Source: Craterostigma plantagineum (taxonomy: Eukaryota; Streptophyta; Magnoliopsida; Lamiales; Linderniaceae). From it: 64,000 bases of DNA. Made by a program: the position numbers and the translations under genes. The notes beneath the pieces were generated by a model. That model did not search any database. It was not told the origin of the DNA and worked only from the letters and a program-made list of their open reading frames with translations. The DNA lies in assembly GCA_027422505.1 (NCBI GenBank), contig JAPQWV010000005.1, positions 17,006,501-17,070,500 on the forward strand. The letters are read 5' to 3'. Positions 35,222-45,541 of the stretch are shown in pieces; positions within the stretch are counted from its first letter, which is position 1, and every line of letters begins with the position of its first letter.

Positions 35222-35984
35222 GAATTGGAGTTCCTTTGTATTCGGAAAGAAGTCTTTCTCGATCGCAATCACCTACTGCTCTTCATTCTGATATTTTTCA
35301 AGATGGAGAAGTTCAGGGTCAGCTCGCCATCTAGATTCAGAATCAACATTTTTCCCCTCAGATTTCGTTTATTATTGGTACCTTCAGTCTTGCATTGTCC
35401 AGCCCTCCCCGGGGAAATGTTTACTAATCAGAATCAACAATGAATATCTTCTGAAGAAATTCTATAGTCATTCAACCTCTTCTACGTGGTTTAGGCTGAT
35501 AAACTCAGGTTTTATCGAGCAACATATGCTTGCTTGATGAATTTTTGTTACTCTGCTCCACCACCAAATGTGAACTCGTAATAAAAGTACTGGCCTGGAC
35601 TTTTCTGTATTTATATCCAATTTCCATCAACACACATCCTAGACTAACTGAGACATTTTTTTGTATCATTTGTACGTGCTCTTCGATTTACATAGATCAA
35701 TCTGCACTACTGTTATTTTCTAATCCAGTAACAATATTTATTCGGCCATTTTAAGCTTGAACTTATTTTCATGGCCTTCAGTAGTATAGAGGACTCCTGT
35801 ATTTTTCGAGGGGCAACATACTTTCAAAAGGTTACACCTCTTTCTGAAAGTTTTTTTGACCACACACACCTTAGCGATTGAGAAGACAAGATCCAAAATC
35901 GTATACTATTATTATAGTGCCAAACATCAGAACCTTGAACGTATACAAATGATCATTTTGCTAATAAATAATTAACTTAATTAA
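35222..35984. other. Spacer, no gene seen
   Basis: AT-rich sequence downstream of the Copia relic. The open frames (35225-35443, 35530-35754) show no recognisable domain. The part nearest 35984 would hold the 3' UTR of the minus-strand peptide gene. Confidence 0.4.
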
Positions 35985-36236
35985 TTAATGCAATCCTGGA
36001 CTTCCCTTTCTGCAAAGTGGTCCTTTGTTAATGCAAGGCGATGGACCACTGTGATAATAACGACCTTTTGGGAGCATGCTGAATAAGAATTCCTGCTCAG
36101 GGTCGTAATGCATAAAAGACTCTTCATTATTCTTCAATGTTAAATCAGGCCTTGCTTCTGCATGAATAAACAACATTGCTAAAAATAGTGCAACTGCATA
36201 GAGAAATATGTTGTAATAAGACTTCATCGTTTGCAT
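35985..36236 (-). CDS. Putative small secreted peptide precursor (83 aa)
   Basis: A single-exon minus-strand ORF. Residues 1-28 look like a signal peptide (basic start, hydrophobic core LYAVALFLAMLFI, cleavage after AEA). The mature part is about 55 residues, acidic in the middle. It ends in a Lys-Gly, Ser-Gly-Pro-Ser-Pro and Cys-containing C-terminus with two cysteines and a Gly-Leu-His end. Plant PIP and IDA-like signalling peptides share a short signal sequence and a C-terminal SGPS or PPSxPS core, so this could belong to that broad group. The cysteine pair is not typical of PIP or IDA, so the family is unproven. The start at 36236 is supported by a TATA box 65 bases upstream. A second in-frame Met is three codons in. 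Nothing nearby suggests an operon-like partner. Confidence 0.6.
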   Translation of the reverse strand: MQTMKSYYNIFLYAVALFLAMLFIHAEARPDLTLKNNEESFMHYDPEQEFLFSMLPKGRYYHSGPSPCINKGPLCRKGSPGLH

Positions 36237-36300
36237 TTTTGTTTAGGGTTTTCTCTTACTTATATTTTATTCTGTTATGTAGGTAGACCTGTTGTGGTCA

Positions 36301-36309
36301 TTATATAGG
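36301..36309 (-). promoter_or_regulatory. Probable TATA box of the peptide gene
   Basis: Minus strand CCTATATAA, 65 bases before the ATG at 36236. This leaves a short 5' UTR of roughly 35 bases. Confidence 0.5.
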
Positions 36310-36950
36310 TGGACCAGCTGTGTGTGATTTCTTGTTTGTGGTTGATTGGTAATATGTTTCTTTTCAATATTAATTATTAATTTAAATCCGTAAGATTATG
36401 GTCTTCAATGTTGGATGATGCCCCATCAAGAACAATCTTGCCCACATATTGTCATATGATAAGAATATCCCTACAATTTTATTTCCATGTGTTCATTCGT
36501 TGATTGTTATTTAATTGTTTATTCCTTCCAATATCAAAATACTCATTTAGATCTGTGAGATTATGGTATTCAGTTTTATTGATGTACTAAGAACTACTGA
36601 TCTCTTATTATGTATTATATGTATATACTAAGAAAAACTCTCCAAATTTAAATATTCTTTTCTTGCGCAAAACTATTTTCATTATATATATTGTATAAGT
36701 TTTATTTTTTATTTTTTTGTATTAACGAAATATTAACATATGAGTTTTTTAATAAAACTTTAATAGTTTCTTATTGGAAAATAGAAATAGGTTTAAGATT
36801 TCACGTTTTCATATCTTGTCTTTTTCTCTGCTTTCTTCATAGGTAGATTAGGAATCAATGTCTTATGTATGCTCGAATTGTCAATTTTTTGTGCTAAAAA
36901 ATTTTCGAGATGAGGTTCTAATATAGTATTCTTTCAGAGCATTGTTATAT
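36310..36950. other. AT-rich spacer upstream of the peptide gene
   Basis: No ORF or repeat recognised. It presumably includes the promoter of the minus-strand peptide gene. Confidence 0.4.
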
Positions 36951-36954
36951 ATAT

Positions 36955-37371
36955 CGGAACACAAAACTGCGGGTCGGGTTTTCGGGGTTCGAGATTTTCG
37001 GGTCGGGTACCCGATTAAAGTCATTTGTTCAAAAACTCCATAAAAAAAACCCACCCAAATAAAAAAATCACAACTAATCTCTCTGAATCACACTCAATCA
37101 AATCTTCATCAGCAAGCCTTAATTTCTCTACTACTCCATAAAGTAAAAAAAAAAAAAAAAACTAATTAAAATACTACCCTCGCCTCGCCTCACGTTACCT
37201 CTCCATCGCCCTAGCCCTCGCCTTGCCTCGCCCCGTCACCTCACCCTCTCCTCGCCGACAGCCATCACCGGCTCGCTCGCCACGAGAATCCGAAATTCGG
37301 TACCTTACTTACTCTTATACTATTTTTTATCTAACGGTGTTTTGTGACATTTTATAGGTAGATAATCGTCA
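36955..37371 (+). other. Probable 5' noncoding end of an hAT element
   Basis: A GC-rich start with CGGGTCGGG-type words (36968-37013) is followed by an A/T- and CT-rich leader. This layout is common at hAT ends. No terminal repeat partner is identified. Confidence 0.35.
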
Positions 37372-37916
37372 TGACATCGAAATCGAGGGGGAACAAATTG
37401 TTGGTAGGTCATCGCAAGGTAACGACCAAGAATACGACCCCAACGAAGTACTCAACTCGGACCGAGAGCCAATGTGGACGGGACCGACATCGGGAGTAGG
37501 TATGTGCGCGCCATAAGCGCAGGCCAAATCGGAAGGCGGCACCACCGGTACGAAGCTATGCTCGGACCTCTTCGCAATACACTTCAAGAAGGTACCGACT
37601 AATACTAAAGATTTATTTAAAATAATATGTAACTATTGTGGTAAGAGTTATGACTTTAAAAAGGGCCAAAGTTATGGCAGCTACAATGCCCATATCAGGT
37701 CGAAACACCCAACTAAGATAGGAATTCCACAAAATTGAAAGCAAATGTTCAGAGGAACCCAGGGTTCGTCCACTACTAGACAAGGACCGGTACGAGTACA
37801 ACATCTTTGTTTTCATACAACAACGACGTTGTGCGCAAAGAACTTGCAAAGTTTTTATGCGCGAAACATCTTCCCTTTCGGTTTGCCGATGATCCGGTCT
37901 TCGAGGATACGATAAA
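37372..37916 (+). pseudogene. hAT transposase N-terminal relic with BED zinc finger
   Basis: A plus-strand degenerate frame. A BED-type finger lies at about 37588-37735 (two Cys in CNYCGKSY and His residues in the YNAHIRSKH region). After a TGA at 37736 and a frameshift, the usual next hAT segment appears at about 37808-37915, reading roughly VVRKELAKFL and LPFRFADDP. A TAA also interrupts the frame upstream of the finger near 37516. The relic is cut at 37917 by a Copia LTR. The catalytic RNase H-like part and the hATC dimerisation domain are not in the window as far as I can see. Confidence 0.75.
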
Positions 37917-38402
37917 TGTTAGGGATGTGCGCTCGAAATGCTATTCGAGAATGAAATGAATAGGGCACGTATTTACTTGATGTATTATTCGTTGTATATG
38001 AGAATATTGTATTTGAATATTTATTTGTGGAATAAATAATTGACATTGCATTCTATCTAGGCAAATTATTTATTTACCATCAGTATTTACTTGGCATTCG
38101 GTTAGACGGTAAATAAGTAAAGGTCAAATATAGCGAGTTTAATCACCGATTCTCATGGGATGAGAGGGGGCACTGGTGAGCTATTATTATTGGATATTAA
38201 ATACGTCCATAAGTCTTAGACTTCAGTAGGGTGACTGAATGTTGATCACGGCTTATTTGTTGACGACTCATAAATGATTGTGCCAATCATTCACTTAGGA
38301 CGTGAGAGGTCGTAACATCGATATAAGTTGAACCGGGGATTAGCTTGTATTTGGACACGACTTGTAATCGACGATCACATGGCCTATTACTCTGAGAAGC
38401 GT
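37917..38402 (+). repeat. Truncated Copia LTR, left part
   Basis: Starts TGTTAGGGATGTGCGCTC and follows the LTR of the intact element (770-2739) for about 490 bases. It is then interrupted by the Athila element and continues at 49237. No internal region follows, so it is either a decayed solo LTR or a truncated end. Confidence 0.85.
38398..38402. repeat. Target-site duplication AGCGT, left copy
   Basis: AGCGT precedes the left Athila LTR and is repeated exactly at 49232-49236 after the right LTR. Confidence 0.95.
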
Positions 38403-39425
38403 TGATCGAGCGGATCGAGTAATAAAATAAAACGAACACTAACGAAATATCCTACGCTCAACAGGCAAGTATACCTATCGAAATAGCATAGACGTAGCAA
38501 GTATTCGAGTATCGAATCCCAAAAGAACTATGTACCTTAGAAAAACGTTTGCTTAAATATCCTAGTACGAACGTTTGATTGTTGAAACGGTAAATAACGA
38601 TACTTAGAAAATACAACTTAATTAAGTAGCACGAAGAAGAAAACCCTTATGTAAACAGACGTATTTGAGACTTCGAATCCCCCTAGCTCGACCAACACAT
38701 ATATCAAGCATACGTAAGCAACACTATCATTAGACCGTGAAGATTCCTACAACATGCGTACGAATTCATACGACTGACGAAACTGCGCCTTATCATACGA
38801 GACTCGCAAACAACTAATCAACTAATTAAATAGCCGGGCAAGCTTCCCTAACTACTTAACCGAAGATTGCATTAAAAACACGGTAAATCCCACTATTAGA
38901 TTTGACTCTAATCCGGCGGGGTAGTTCAACCTATCTCTAGCGATGAGTTTATTCCGCTCGTTTACGAGTGGTTTAATCGTTCGCCCCTCTCTCGAGCGTA
39001 GCGTACGATTTCCCGGACTACTTTAACTTAAACACTTAGACATGACAAGCTAAATAGACAATTTCAATCACATAGACATAATCAAAATTATATGCTTCAT
39101 AAACGAGTCGTAATAATAGCAATACATCAAACACACGTAAACATACGATCGATCTCGCTAGGGTTCATCTCATCTCAAATACAATAGGTTTAGCTACTCA
39201 TTATCAACACAACGAAGCACATAACTAACATTGAATACATCATAAATACTTCCCTGAATTCAACTTCGAAGTTAATCTCGTTCTTCGTTGAGTACTTTTA
39301 TCGAGCACTTGGTGAGCAACTAAGTATGTGTTCTTGGGTTTTTGGAATGGTAACGTGTATATGAGAGCTAATAGTGTTTCCTTCACGTACCTTTTTTCCT
39401 TCCTCTTCTTCTCTTCAGCTGGGCT

Positions 39426-39437
39426 CTTTATATAGAG
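39426..39437 (-). promoter_or_regulatory. TATA box in the Athila LTR (left copy)
   Basis: Minus strand CTCTATATAAAG, about 240 bases downstream of the palindrome array in element orientation. The functional copy for element transcription is its twin near 48386-48397 in the 5' LTR. Confidence 0.65.
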
Positions 39438-39678
39438 GTTTCTCCTTCCTTCTTGTGCATTTTCTTCAACGTGAGTTCCAAGGAGGAAATATTGGGAAGA
39501 TCTTTTACCTCCAAAGTCTTAATTGCAGCCCCCAAAAACTGATTTCATGTGTGTCATTAAGTTGAATGGTTTGTCTTATGCAGAGATATGGTCCCAAACG
39601 TGATCTTCTCTTCCAAGTTGGTTCCAAAATTCGCCCTCAATGAGTTGCGTGCTTGACTTTTAAAATGGCCATGGAACG

Positions 39679-39970
39679 TTCACGGCCTTGTATATGCATT
39701 CTCACGGTCGTGACAACATAAAGCCTGAAGAAAATGATGTTTCTGCCCATGTTCACGGCTTCGTATCCTACCCTTCACGGCCGTGAAGCGTTCGGGGGTT
39801 AGAAAATGGGTTTCTGCCCGCCTTCACGGCCTCTAGCACCCTCTTTCACGGCCACGAAGCATCATTCACGGCCTGGTTGGTCAATGTTCACGGCCGTGAC
39901 ACAATCGGGTAAGAAAACAGCTCTCTGGTGCTCTTCACGGCCTCGTACAAGTCATTCACGGCCGTGACTG
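39679..39970. repeat. Five-unit array of TTCACGGCC half-sites and TCACGGCCGTGA palindromes (left LTR)
   Basis: Ten related words occur in 290 bases. They alternate between a half-site (TTCACGGCC followed by other sequence) and a full or near-full palindrome (TCACGGCCGTGA). This makes five diverged units of roughly 40-70 bases, starting near 39679, 39751, 39821, 39863 and 39936. In element orientation the array lies upstream of the TATA box, within U3, which suggests a promoter or enhancer role. The other LTR has the same array at 48639-48928. Confidence 0.85.
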
Positions 39971-40271
39971 TTTTCCTGCAAAACAGCAGCACATTCAAAA
40001 ATTCATATCTCCCGCTCTAGAACTCGGATTGAAAATCCGTTCGGTCAGAATCAAGATTAACGAGTCCTCTATCTATGGTTAAAATTTCAGGTTCATCGGA
40101 CATCGTTTACCCCGTGATCATTGAGAAATATGAAACTGTCGCAAAACTGCCGTAAAACGTTTGATTTTGTTGTGAAACCATATTATAGCACAAAAATAAT
40201 CAAAACGGCTTAACTTATCATGCAAATGACTTAAATATAACATATATAAACGTAAGAAAATACGTTTATCA

Positions 40272-40286
40272 AATTTCCCCACACTT
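40272..40286 (-). other. Polypurine tract of the Athila-type element
   Basis: Minus strand AAGTGTGGGGAAATT, directly before the 3' LTR. Two more copies of AAGTGTGGGGAGG lie upstream at 41545-41557 and 41664-41676. Confidence 0.85.
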
Positions 40287-41845
40287 AAACGTTTGCTTGT
40301 CCTCAAGCAAATAAATGCAAATGGCATATAAAGGATAAAATCATGCAACGTATCAATCAAGAACGAAATCACGTAAGAGATAATGCAAGTAAAGTCGGAA
40401 GGCATATTCGAAATCAACAACTAACCACACGACTTCCTTAGAAATACCTATCAAGATCCGCACCTCACAAAGATTCACTCAAATCACTAAGTGTATGGGT
40501 TAAGATGTCGGTGATATCTCTCGGGTCATGCACTAATCTAATCCCTATCATAAGCTTGCAAATGATTCGTAAATCTACCACTTTCAATGATCAAGCGTGA
40601 ATCAGAAGGACTTTACCGGGTAGTAATATTGCTGAGATATGTAAGAAATGTAATGAATAAGCGTAAAAAGGATATGAGCAATAGTCGTGTCGGAATAATG
40701 CCATCATCTCGAATGCGCCAAATCCATCGTTCTCGTCCATCACCTCCATTCTTTTTGCATTCGTCTTCTTTTTTTTTTTTTTTTTCTTTTTTTTTTCACC
40801 AAGCCCTTCTTCTTTCGACTTCTCGATCTAGGAAATAGGTAATATGGTTTCGAGAGTGAAAGATTATCGGAGGAAGGGTTCTTAGTCATATATCTTTTTT
40901 TTCTCTCTCTCTTTCTTCTTATCTTTTTTCTTTTCTTTTTTTTTTTTTTTTTTTTTTTTTGACATCAGCTCGGAAATTTAGTACGGGTTGCGCTTCTTAA
41001 ATCCGGCACTCACCCTCCACTCTACTATCGCTCCAACGGGTTTATTTCTGAAGGCTTAATCAGGGTCGGCAATTTATAATACGGTTTTTCACAAATAAAA
41101 GGCTCAGGCTCAAAGTGGCTAACTACGGTGATCAAGCGTGGTCGGATACTTTGGCTATGGACTGAATTCCTAATGCCTTCCTCATTTTCACGCAATCACA
41201 CGTCAAGTAGTTTCAAAACGTAATACACAAGCAAGTTCTGAAGAGAAATAAACTAAGCATGATTCACACAACCAAAGAAATGAGCGAAAAGCTCGTAGGC
41301 TCAAAAATCTCACAAAAATAGGGTTATGTGTGCGAATCTCTCAGGTATCGCCAAGTTCATCTATGTAAGAAAGAAGTCGACTCGCATATGTATCCTAATT
41401 ACTCACAAGATTTCTAACATGAAATCACCCTTTGATTGAAGGAAACATGATTTTTGAAAAAGTTAATGCCAATTTTCGAAAAAATTTATACCAAAAATCA
41501 AGTCATGCACATATAAGATGTTTGCATTAATTTCGCAGAAATTCCCTCCCCACACTTAAGATTTACGTTGCCCTCAACGTAATAATTATGTAACACACGG
41601 AAGAGGAAATAAATAGACAAGCAAACTTCCCTGAATAGTCCGGCGTGCATGCTTCTTATGACTCCTCCCCACACTTGAGATTTAGAATTCCCTGCGATCA
41701 TCGAAAAACGTAATCATAAAAACTGAAAAATACCCATAGAAATAACCGAAAAAAAAAAAAAAAAAAAAAACATAAGATAGGCTTGGGGTGCCTCCCAAGT
41801 AGCGCTTTCTTTAATGTCTTTTAGCTAGACATAGTTCAGAGGATT
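40287..41845 (-). other. 3' noncoding region of the Athila-type element
   Basis: 1.56 kb between pol and the 3' LTR. It has long homopolymer or pyrimidine tracts (about 40768-40798, 40890-40960 and 41749-41770) and two extra polypurine-like motifs. No ORF over about 100 codons is present, so the env-like ORF known from some Athila elements is missing. Confidence 0.75.
41545..41676 (-). repeat. Two internal polypurine-like motifs
   Basis: Minus strand AAGTGTGGGGAGG occurs at 41545-41557 and 41664-41676. It is almost the same as the terminal tract at 40272-40286. Internal copies could serve as extra plus-strand priming sites. Confidence 0.6.
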
Positions 41846-44800
41846 TTAGCGTTGTGTGGTGTTGAGGAGGTGAATCGTTTCCGTCCCGAGTGCTTCGATG
41901 TCACCTCCGTAGTAATGCTTGAGACGCTGCCCATTCACCTTGAAAGTCCCTTTTTCTGGGTGTGTGATCTCGACCGTCCCGTAGGGAAACACTCGGGTCA
42001 CCGTAAATGGACCCGACCACCTCGACTTCAGTTTTCCTGGGAATAATCGCAGCCGAGAATTGTACAACAAGACTTGGTCGCCTTCTTGGAACTCCCGCTT
42101 CATGATCCTTCGATCATGATATTGCTTCGTACGCTCTTTGTAGAGGCGAGTACTCTCGTAAGCCATTTGCCTCCACTCGTCGAGCTCGTTGATCTGCAAG
42201 TTTCGCTTTTCACCTGCACTATTCAAATCAAAATTTAGCTCTTTTAGAGCCCAATATGCTTTGTGTTCTAGCTCTACGGGTAAATGACAAGATTTTCCGT
42301 AAACAAGTCTGTAGGGCGTGGATCCGATAGGCGTCTTGTATGCTGTCCGGTACGCCCATAAAGCATCGTTCAGCTTGTCTGGCCAATCTCGCCTATGGTG
42401 CTCCACGGTCTTTTCGAGTATACGCTTTAGCTCCCTGTTTACGACTTCTGCTTGGCCGCTCGCCTGAGGATGGTACGCCGTGGTAACACTATGTTTCACG
42501 CCGTATTTTTCGAGCGTCCTTGCAAAATGAGTGTTACAGAAATGCGTACCTTTATCGCTAATTATGCAACGAGGTGAGCCAAATCGAGAAAATAATGTTT
42601 TCAAAAATTTAACGACTACCCTAGCATCATTAGTAGGTAGCGCTTGTGCTTCTACCCATTTTGAAACATAATCAACCGCAACTAGGATATATCGATTCTT
42701 GAAAGACGTAGGAAACGGACCCATAAAATCAATGCCCCAAACATCAAATATTTCACATACAAGAATAAAATTTTGAGGCATTTCATTCCGTTTAGAAATA
42801 TTACCTGTCCGTTGGCACCTATCACATTCCTCCACGTATTTTTGAGCATCTTTAAAAATCGTAGGCCAATAAAAACCACATTCGAGTACCTTTTGTGCAG
42901 TTCGATTACCTCCGTAATGTCCTCCACATGGCCCGGAATGACAATGGCTCAAGATTTTAATCGTCTCGGGAAAGGACACGCATCGCCGGATTATCTTGTC
43001 TGCGCAAACCCTAAACAAATATGGATCATCCCAAAAATAATACTTCAAATCCGAGAAGAATTTCTTCCTCTGGTGATTTGTGTATCCTTTTGGCATGATC
43101 CTAGCGACAAGATAATTAGCAAAATCGGCATACCATGGGATTTCATCGAATACCTCACGTATAGCATATAAATGCTCGTCGGGAAAGTGGTCTCGGATGA
43201 CTTCGTTGTTGGTAACCTCGTGGGCTGCGCCTTCAAGTCTTGACAAGTGATCGGCTGCGCAATTCTCGCTACCTTTTTGGTCACGAAATTCCACGTCAAA
43301 TTCTTGGAGTAACAGAATCCATCGTATCAGCCTTGGTTTTGCATCCGGCTTCGCGAAGAGGTGTTTGAGGGCTGAATGGTCCGTGTAGATGATGACTTTT
43401 GAGAGAACGAGATACGGACGGAATTTATCGACGGCGAACACGACTGCGAGCAACTCCTTTTCCGTGGTAGTGTAATTCGCCTGTGCCTCGTTTAGAGTTT
43501 TGCTTGCATAGTGTATCGGCTGAAAATGTTTTTCCCGTCGCTGCCCTAAAACTGCACCTACTGCAAAATCACTTGCATCGCACATTAGTTCGAATGGTAA
43601 GCTCCAATCGGGGGCTACCATAACAGGGGCGTTGATTAGCTTATCCTTAAGTATGGAAAATGCATTCAGGCATTCGGGTGTAAATTCGTAAGGTACGTCT
43701 TTCTCAAGTAAACGAGTTAAAGGCCTAGCAATTTTAGAAAAATCCTTGATAAATCTACGATAAAAACCCGCATGTCCTAGGAAACTTCTAATTGCCCTTA
43801 CCGACGAAGGTGGAGGTAATCGTTCTATGGTTTCTATTTTAGCTCTATCTACCTCGATACCTCTCGACGATATTTTATGACCTAAAACAATACCCTCTCT
43901 TACCATAAAATGACATTTCTCCCAATTTAGCACAAGGTTTGTTTCCTCGCATCGCTGAAGTACTTTCTTTAAATTAAATAAGCATACCTCAAATGAGTCA
44001 CCAAAAATCGAAAAATCATCCATGAATACCTCCATTCCGTCACCTATTAGTTTATCGAAGATAGCCATCATGCAACGTTGGAAGGTGGCCGGAGCATTGC
44101 AAAGTCCAAAAGGCATCCGTCGGTAGGCGAATGTCCCGAATGGGCACGTGAACGTCGTCTTCTCTTGATCCTCGGGGGCAATGGGAATCTGCAAATAACC
44201 TGAAAGTCCATCGAGAAAACAATAAAATTCATGACCAGACAACCGTTCAAGCATTTGATCAATAAAAGGAAGAGGAAAGTGGTCTTTTCGCGTTGCGTCA
44301 TTTAATTTGCGGTAGTCAATGCAAACGCGCCATCCCGTGACAGTCCTCGTTGGAATGAGTTCATTTTTCTCGTTGGGTACAACCGTCATTCCTCCTTTTT
44401 TCGGCACTACCTGAACTGGGCTCACCCATGCACTGTCCGAGATTGGGTAAATCACTCCCGCGTCGAGCAGTTTAATTACCTCGGCCTTAACTACCTCCTT
44501 CATGTTGGGGTTCAGACGCCTCTGGTGTTGTATCACCGGTTTGAAGTCGTCCTCCATCAGAATTTTATGCATGCAAAACGCCGGGCTTATTCCTCGAATA
44601 TCAGCTATTTTCCATGCGAGCGCCTTCTTGTGCTCCCGTAGTGTGTCTAAGAGCATAATTTTCTGCTCTTTCTCCAGATTTGATGCAATGATTACGGGAA
44701 GCTTTGCATTTCCCTCAAGGAAAGCGTATTCCAAGTGATCTGGCAATTGCTTGAGCTCGAGTGTTGGTGGTTCCTCGACCGAGCTTTTCTCGCGGTTTTC

Positions 44801-45541
44801 TTCGCTGCTCTTTTGCACATCGATCGTTGGTTCCTCCTTAACATCATCATATATATGTACTTGGCTGGGGGGTAGATCATCTTTCAGCTCTTCCTTCTGG
44901 AGTTCTTCTTTTTCCTCCATTTCTTGCTTCGAGATAAAGGAATCGGGTTGCGACAGTCCCTGCAATGATAAGAATTCATTCCATGCATCGATATAAAAAC
45001 ATTTATCGTCTAACTTCTCAGCATTGTTCATGGACTCGGCCATATCAAATGTCACTTTCTCACTATCTATGGTTAATGTCAATGTTCCGTTACGAACATC
45101 GACCATAGTCCCTCCGGTAGCGAGGAAGGGTCTTCCTAAGATTAGAGGAATATTTTCATCTTCCTCCATGTCGAGAATTACGAAATCTGCAGGAATGATA
45201 AATTTATCAACTTTAACAAGAACGTCTTCGATAATACCCCTAGGATATTTAACAGATCTATCCGCTAATTGTATACTCATCCTAGTAGGTTTGGGTTCTC
45301 CTAAGCCGAGTTTCTTGAACATCGAATAAGGCATTAAATTTATACTTGCACCTAAGTCAGCCAATGCCTTATGTACTACAAGATCGCCTATTAAACAAGG
45401 TATAGTAAAACTCCCTGGGTCTTTTAGCTTCTTGGGATTTTGCTTTGTAGGATCGCCGAGCACTCCCCTCGTAGTTCGACTGTGGACACGTCTTCGAGCT
45501 TGCGTTTGTTTGTGATAAGATCCTTCAAAAACTTTGCCCAA
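41846..45541 (-). CDS. Pol polyprotein of the Athila-type element
   Basis: 1231 codons, open throughout. Approximate residue positions follow. Retropepsin with [10 protein letters not shown] near 63; Athila proteases commonly have DLGAS here. Reverse transcriptase with the YRKLNDAT region near 410 and catalytic FMDDF near 507. RNase H with CDASDF near 653 and YTDHSAL near 720. Integrase zinc region with paired His and CDRCQRTG near 867-925, then a core with Asp in GIDFMGPF near 935, Asp in SDKGTHF and Glu in the [11 protein letters not shown] region. A tail with a Trp-Ser-Gly-Pro-Phe motif ends it. The order RT-RH-IN marks Ty3. The annotated ATG lies inside the upstream gag and the true protein begins by gag-pol linkage. 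It overlaps gag by 118 bases in the -1 frame. Confidence 0.93.
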   Translation of the reverse strand: MGKVFEGSYHKQTQARRRVHSRTTRGVLGDPTKQNPKKLKDPGSFTIPCLIGDLVVHKALADLGASINLMPYSMFKKLGLGEPKPTRMSIQLADRSVKYPRGIIEDVLVKVDKFIIPADFVILDMEEDENIPLILGRPFLATGGTMVDVRNGTLTLTIDSEKVTFDMAESMNNAEKLDDKCFYIDAWNEFLSLQGLSQPDSFISKQEMEEKEELQKEELKDDLPPSQVHIYDDVKEEPTIDVQKSSEENREKSSVEEPPTLELKQLPDHLEYAFLEGNAKLPVIIASNLEKEQKIMLLDTLREHKKALAWKIADIRGISPAFCMHKILMEDDFKPVIQHQRRLNPNMKEVVKAEVIKLLDAGVIYPISDSAWVSPVQVVPKKGGMTVVPNEKNELIPTRTVTGWRVCIDYRKLNDATRKDHFPLPFIDQMLERLSGHEFYCFLDGLSGYLQIPIAPEDQEKTTFTCPFGTFAYRRMPFGLCNAPATFQRCMMAIFDKLIGDGMEVFMDDFSIFGDSFEVCLFNLKKVLQRCEETNLVLNWEKCHFMVREGIVLGHKISSRGIEVDRAKIETIERLPPPSSVRAIRSFLGHAGFYRRFIKDFSKIARPLTRLLEKDVPYEFTPECLNAFSILKDKLINAPVMVAPDWSLPFELMCDASDFAVGAVLGQRREKHFQPIHYASKTLNEAQANYTTTEKELLAVVFAVDKFRPYLVLSKVIIYTDHSALKHLFAKPDAKPRLIRWILLLQEFDVEFRDQKGSENCAADHLSRLEGAAHEVTNNEVIRDHFPDEHLYAIREVFDEIPWYADFANYLVARIMPKGYTNHQRKKFFSDLKYYFWDDPYLFRVCADKIIRRCVSFPETIKILSHCHSGPCGGHYGGNRTAQKVLECGFYWPTIFKDAQKYVEECDRCQRTGNISKRNEMPQNFILVCEIFDVWGIDFMGPFPTSFKNRYILVAVDYVSKWVEAQALPTNDARVVVKFLKTLFSRFGSPRCIISDKGTHFCNTHFARTLEKYGVKHSVTTAYHPQASGQAEVVNRELKRILEKTVEHHRRDWPDKLNDALWAYRTAYKTPIGSTPYRLVYGKSCHLPVELEHKAYWALKELNFDLNSAGEKRNLQINELDEWRQMAYESTRLYKERTKQYHDRRIMKREFQEGDQVLLYNSRLRLFPGKLKSRWSGPFTVTRVFPYGTVEITHPEKGTFKVNGQRLKHYYGGDIEALGTETIHLLNTTQR

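Larger units (their letters stand above)
38403..40271 (-). repeat. 3' LTR of the Athila-type element
   Basis: The left copy, which is the 3' LTR because the element is on the minus strand. It contains a TATA box (39427-39436 region) and the palindrome array (39679-39970). Confidence 0.95.

Noticed and set aside
39660..39980. CRISPR-like array
   Set aside because: The repeats are short, unevenly spaced and palindromic, lie inside a plant LTR and are duplicated with it; no Cas genes are present.
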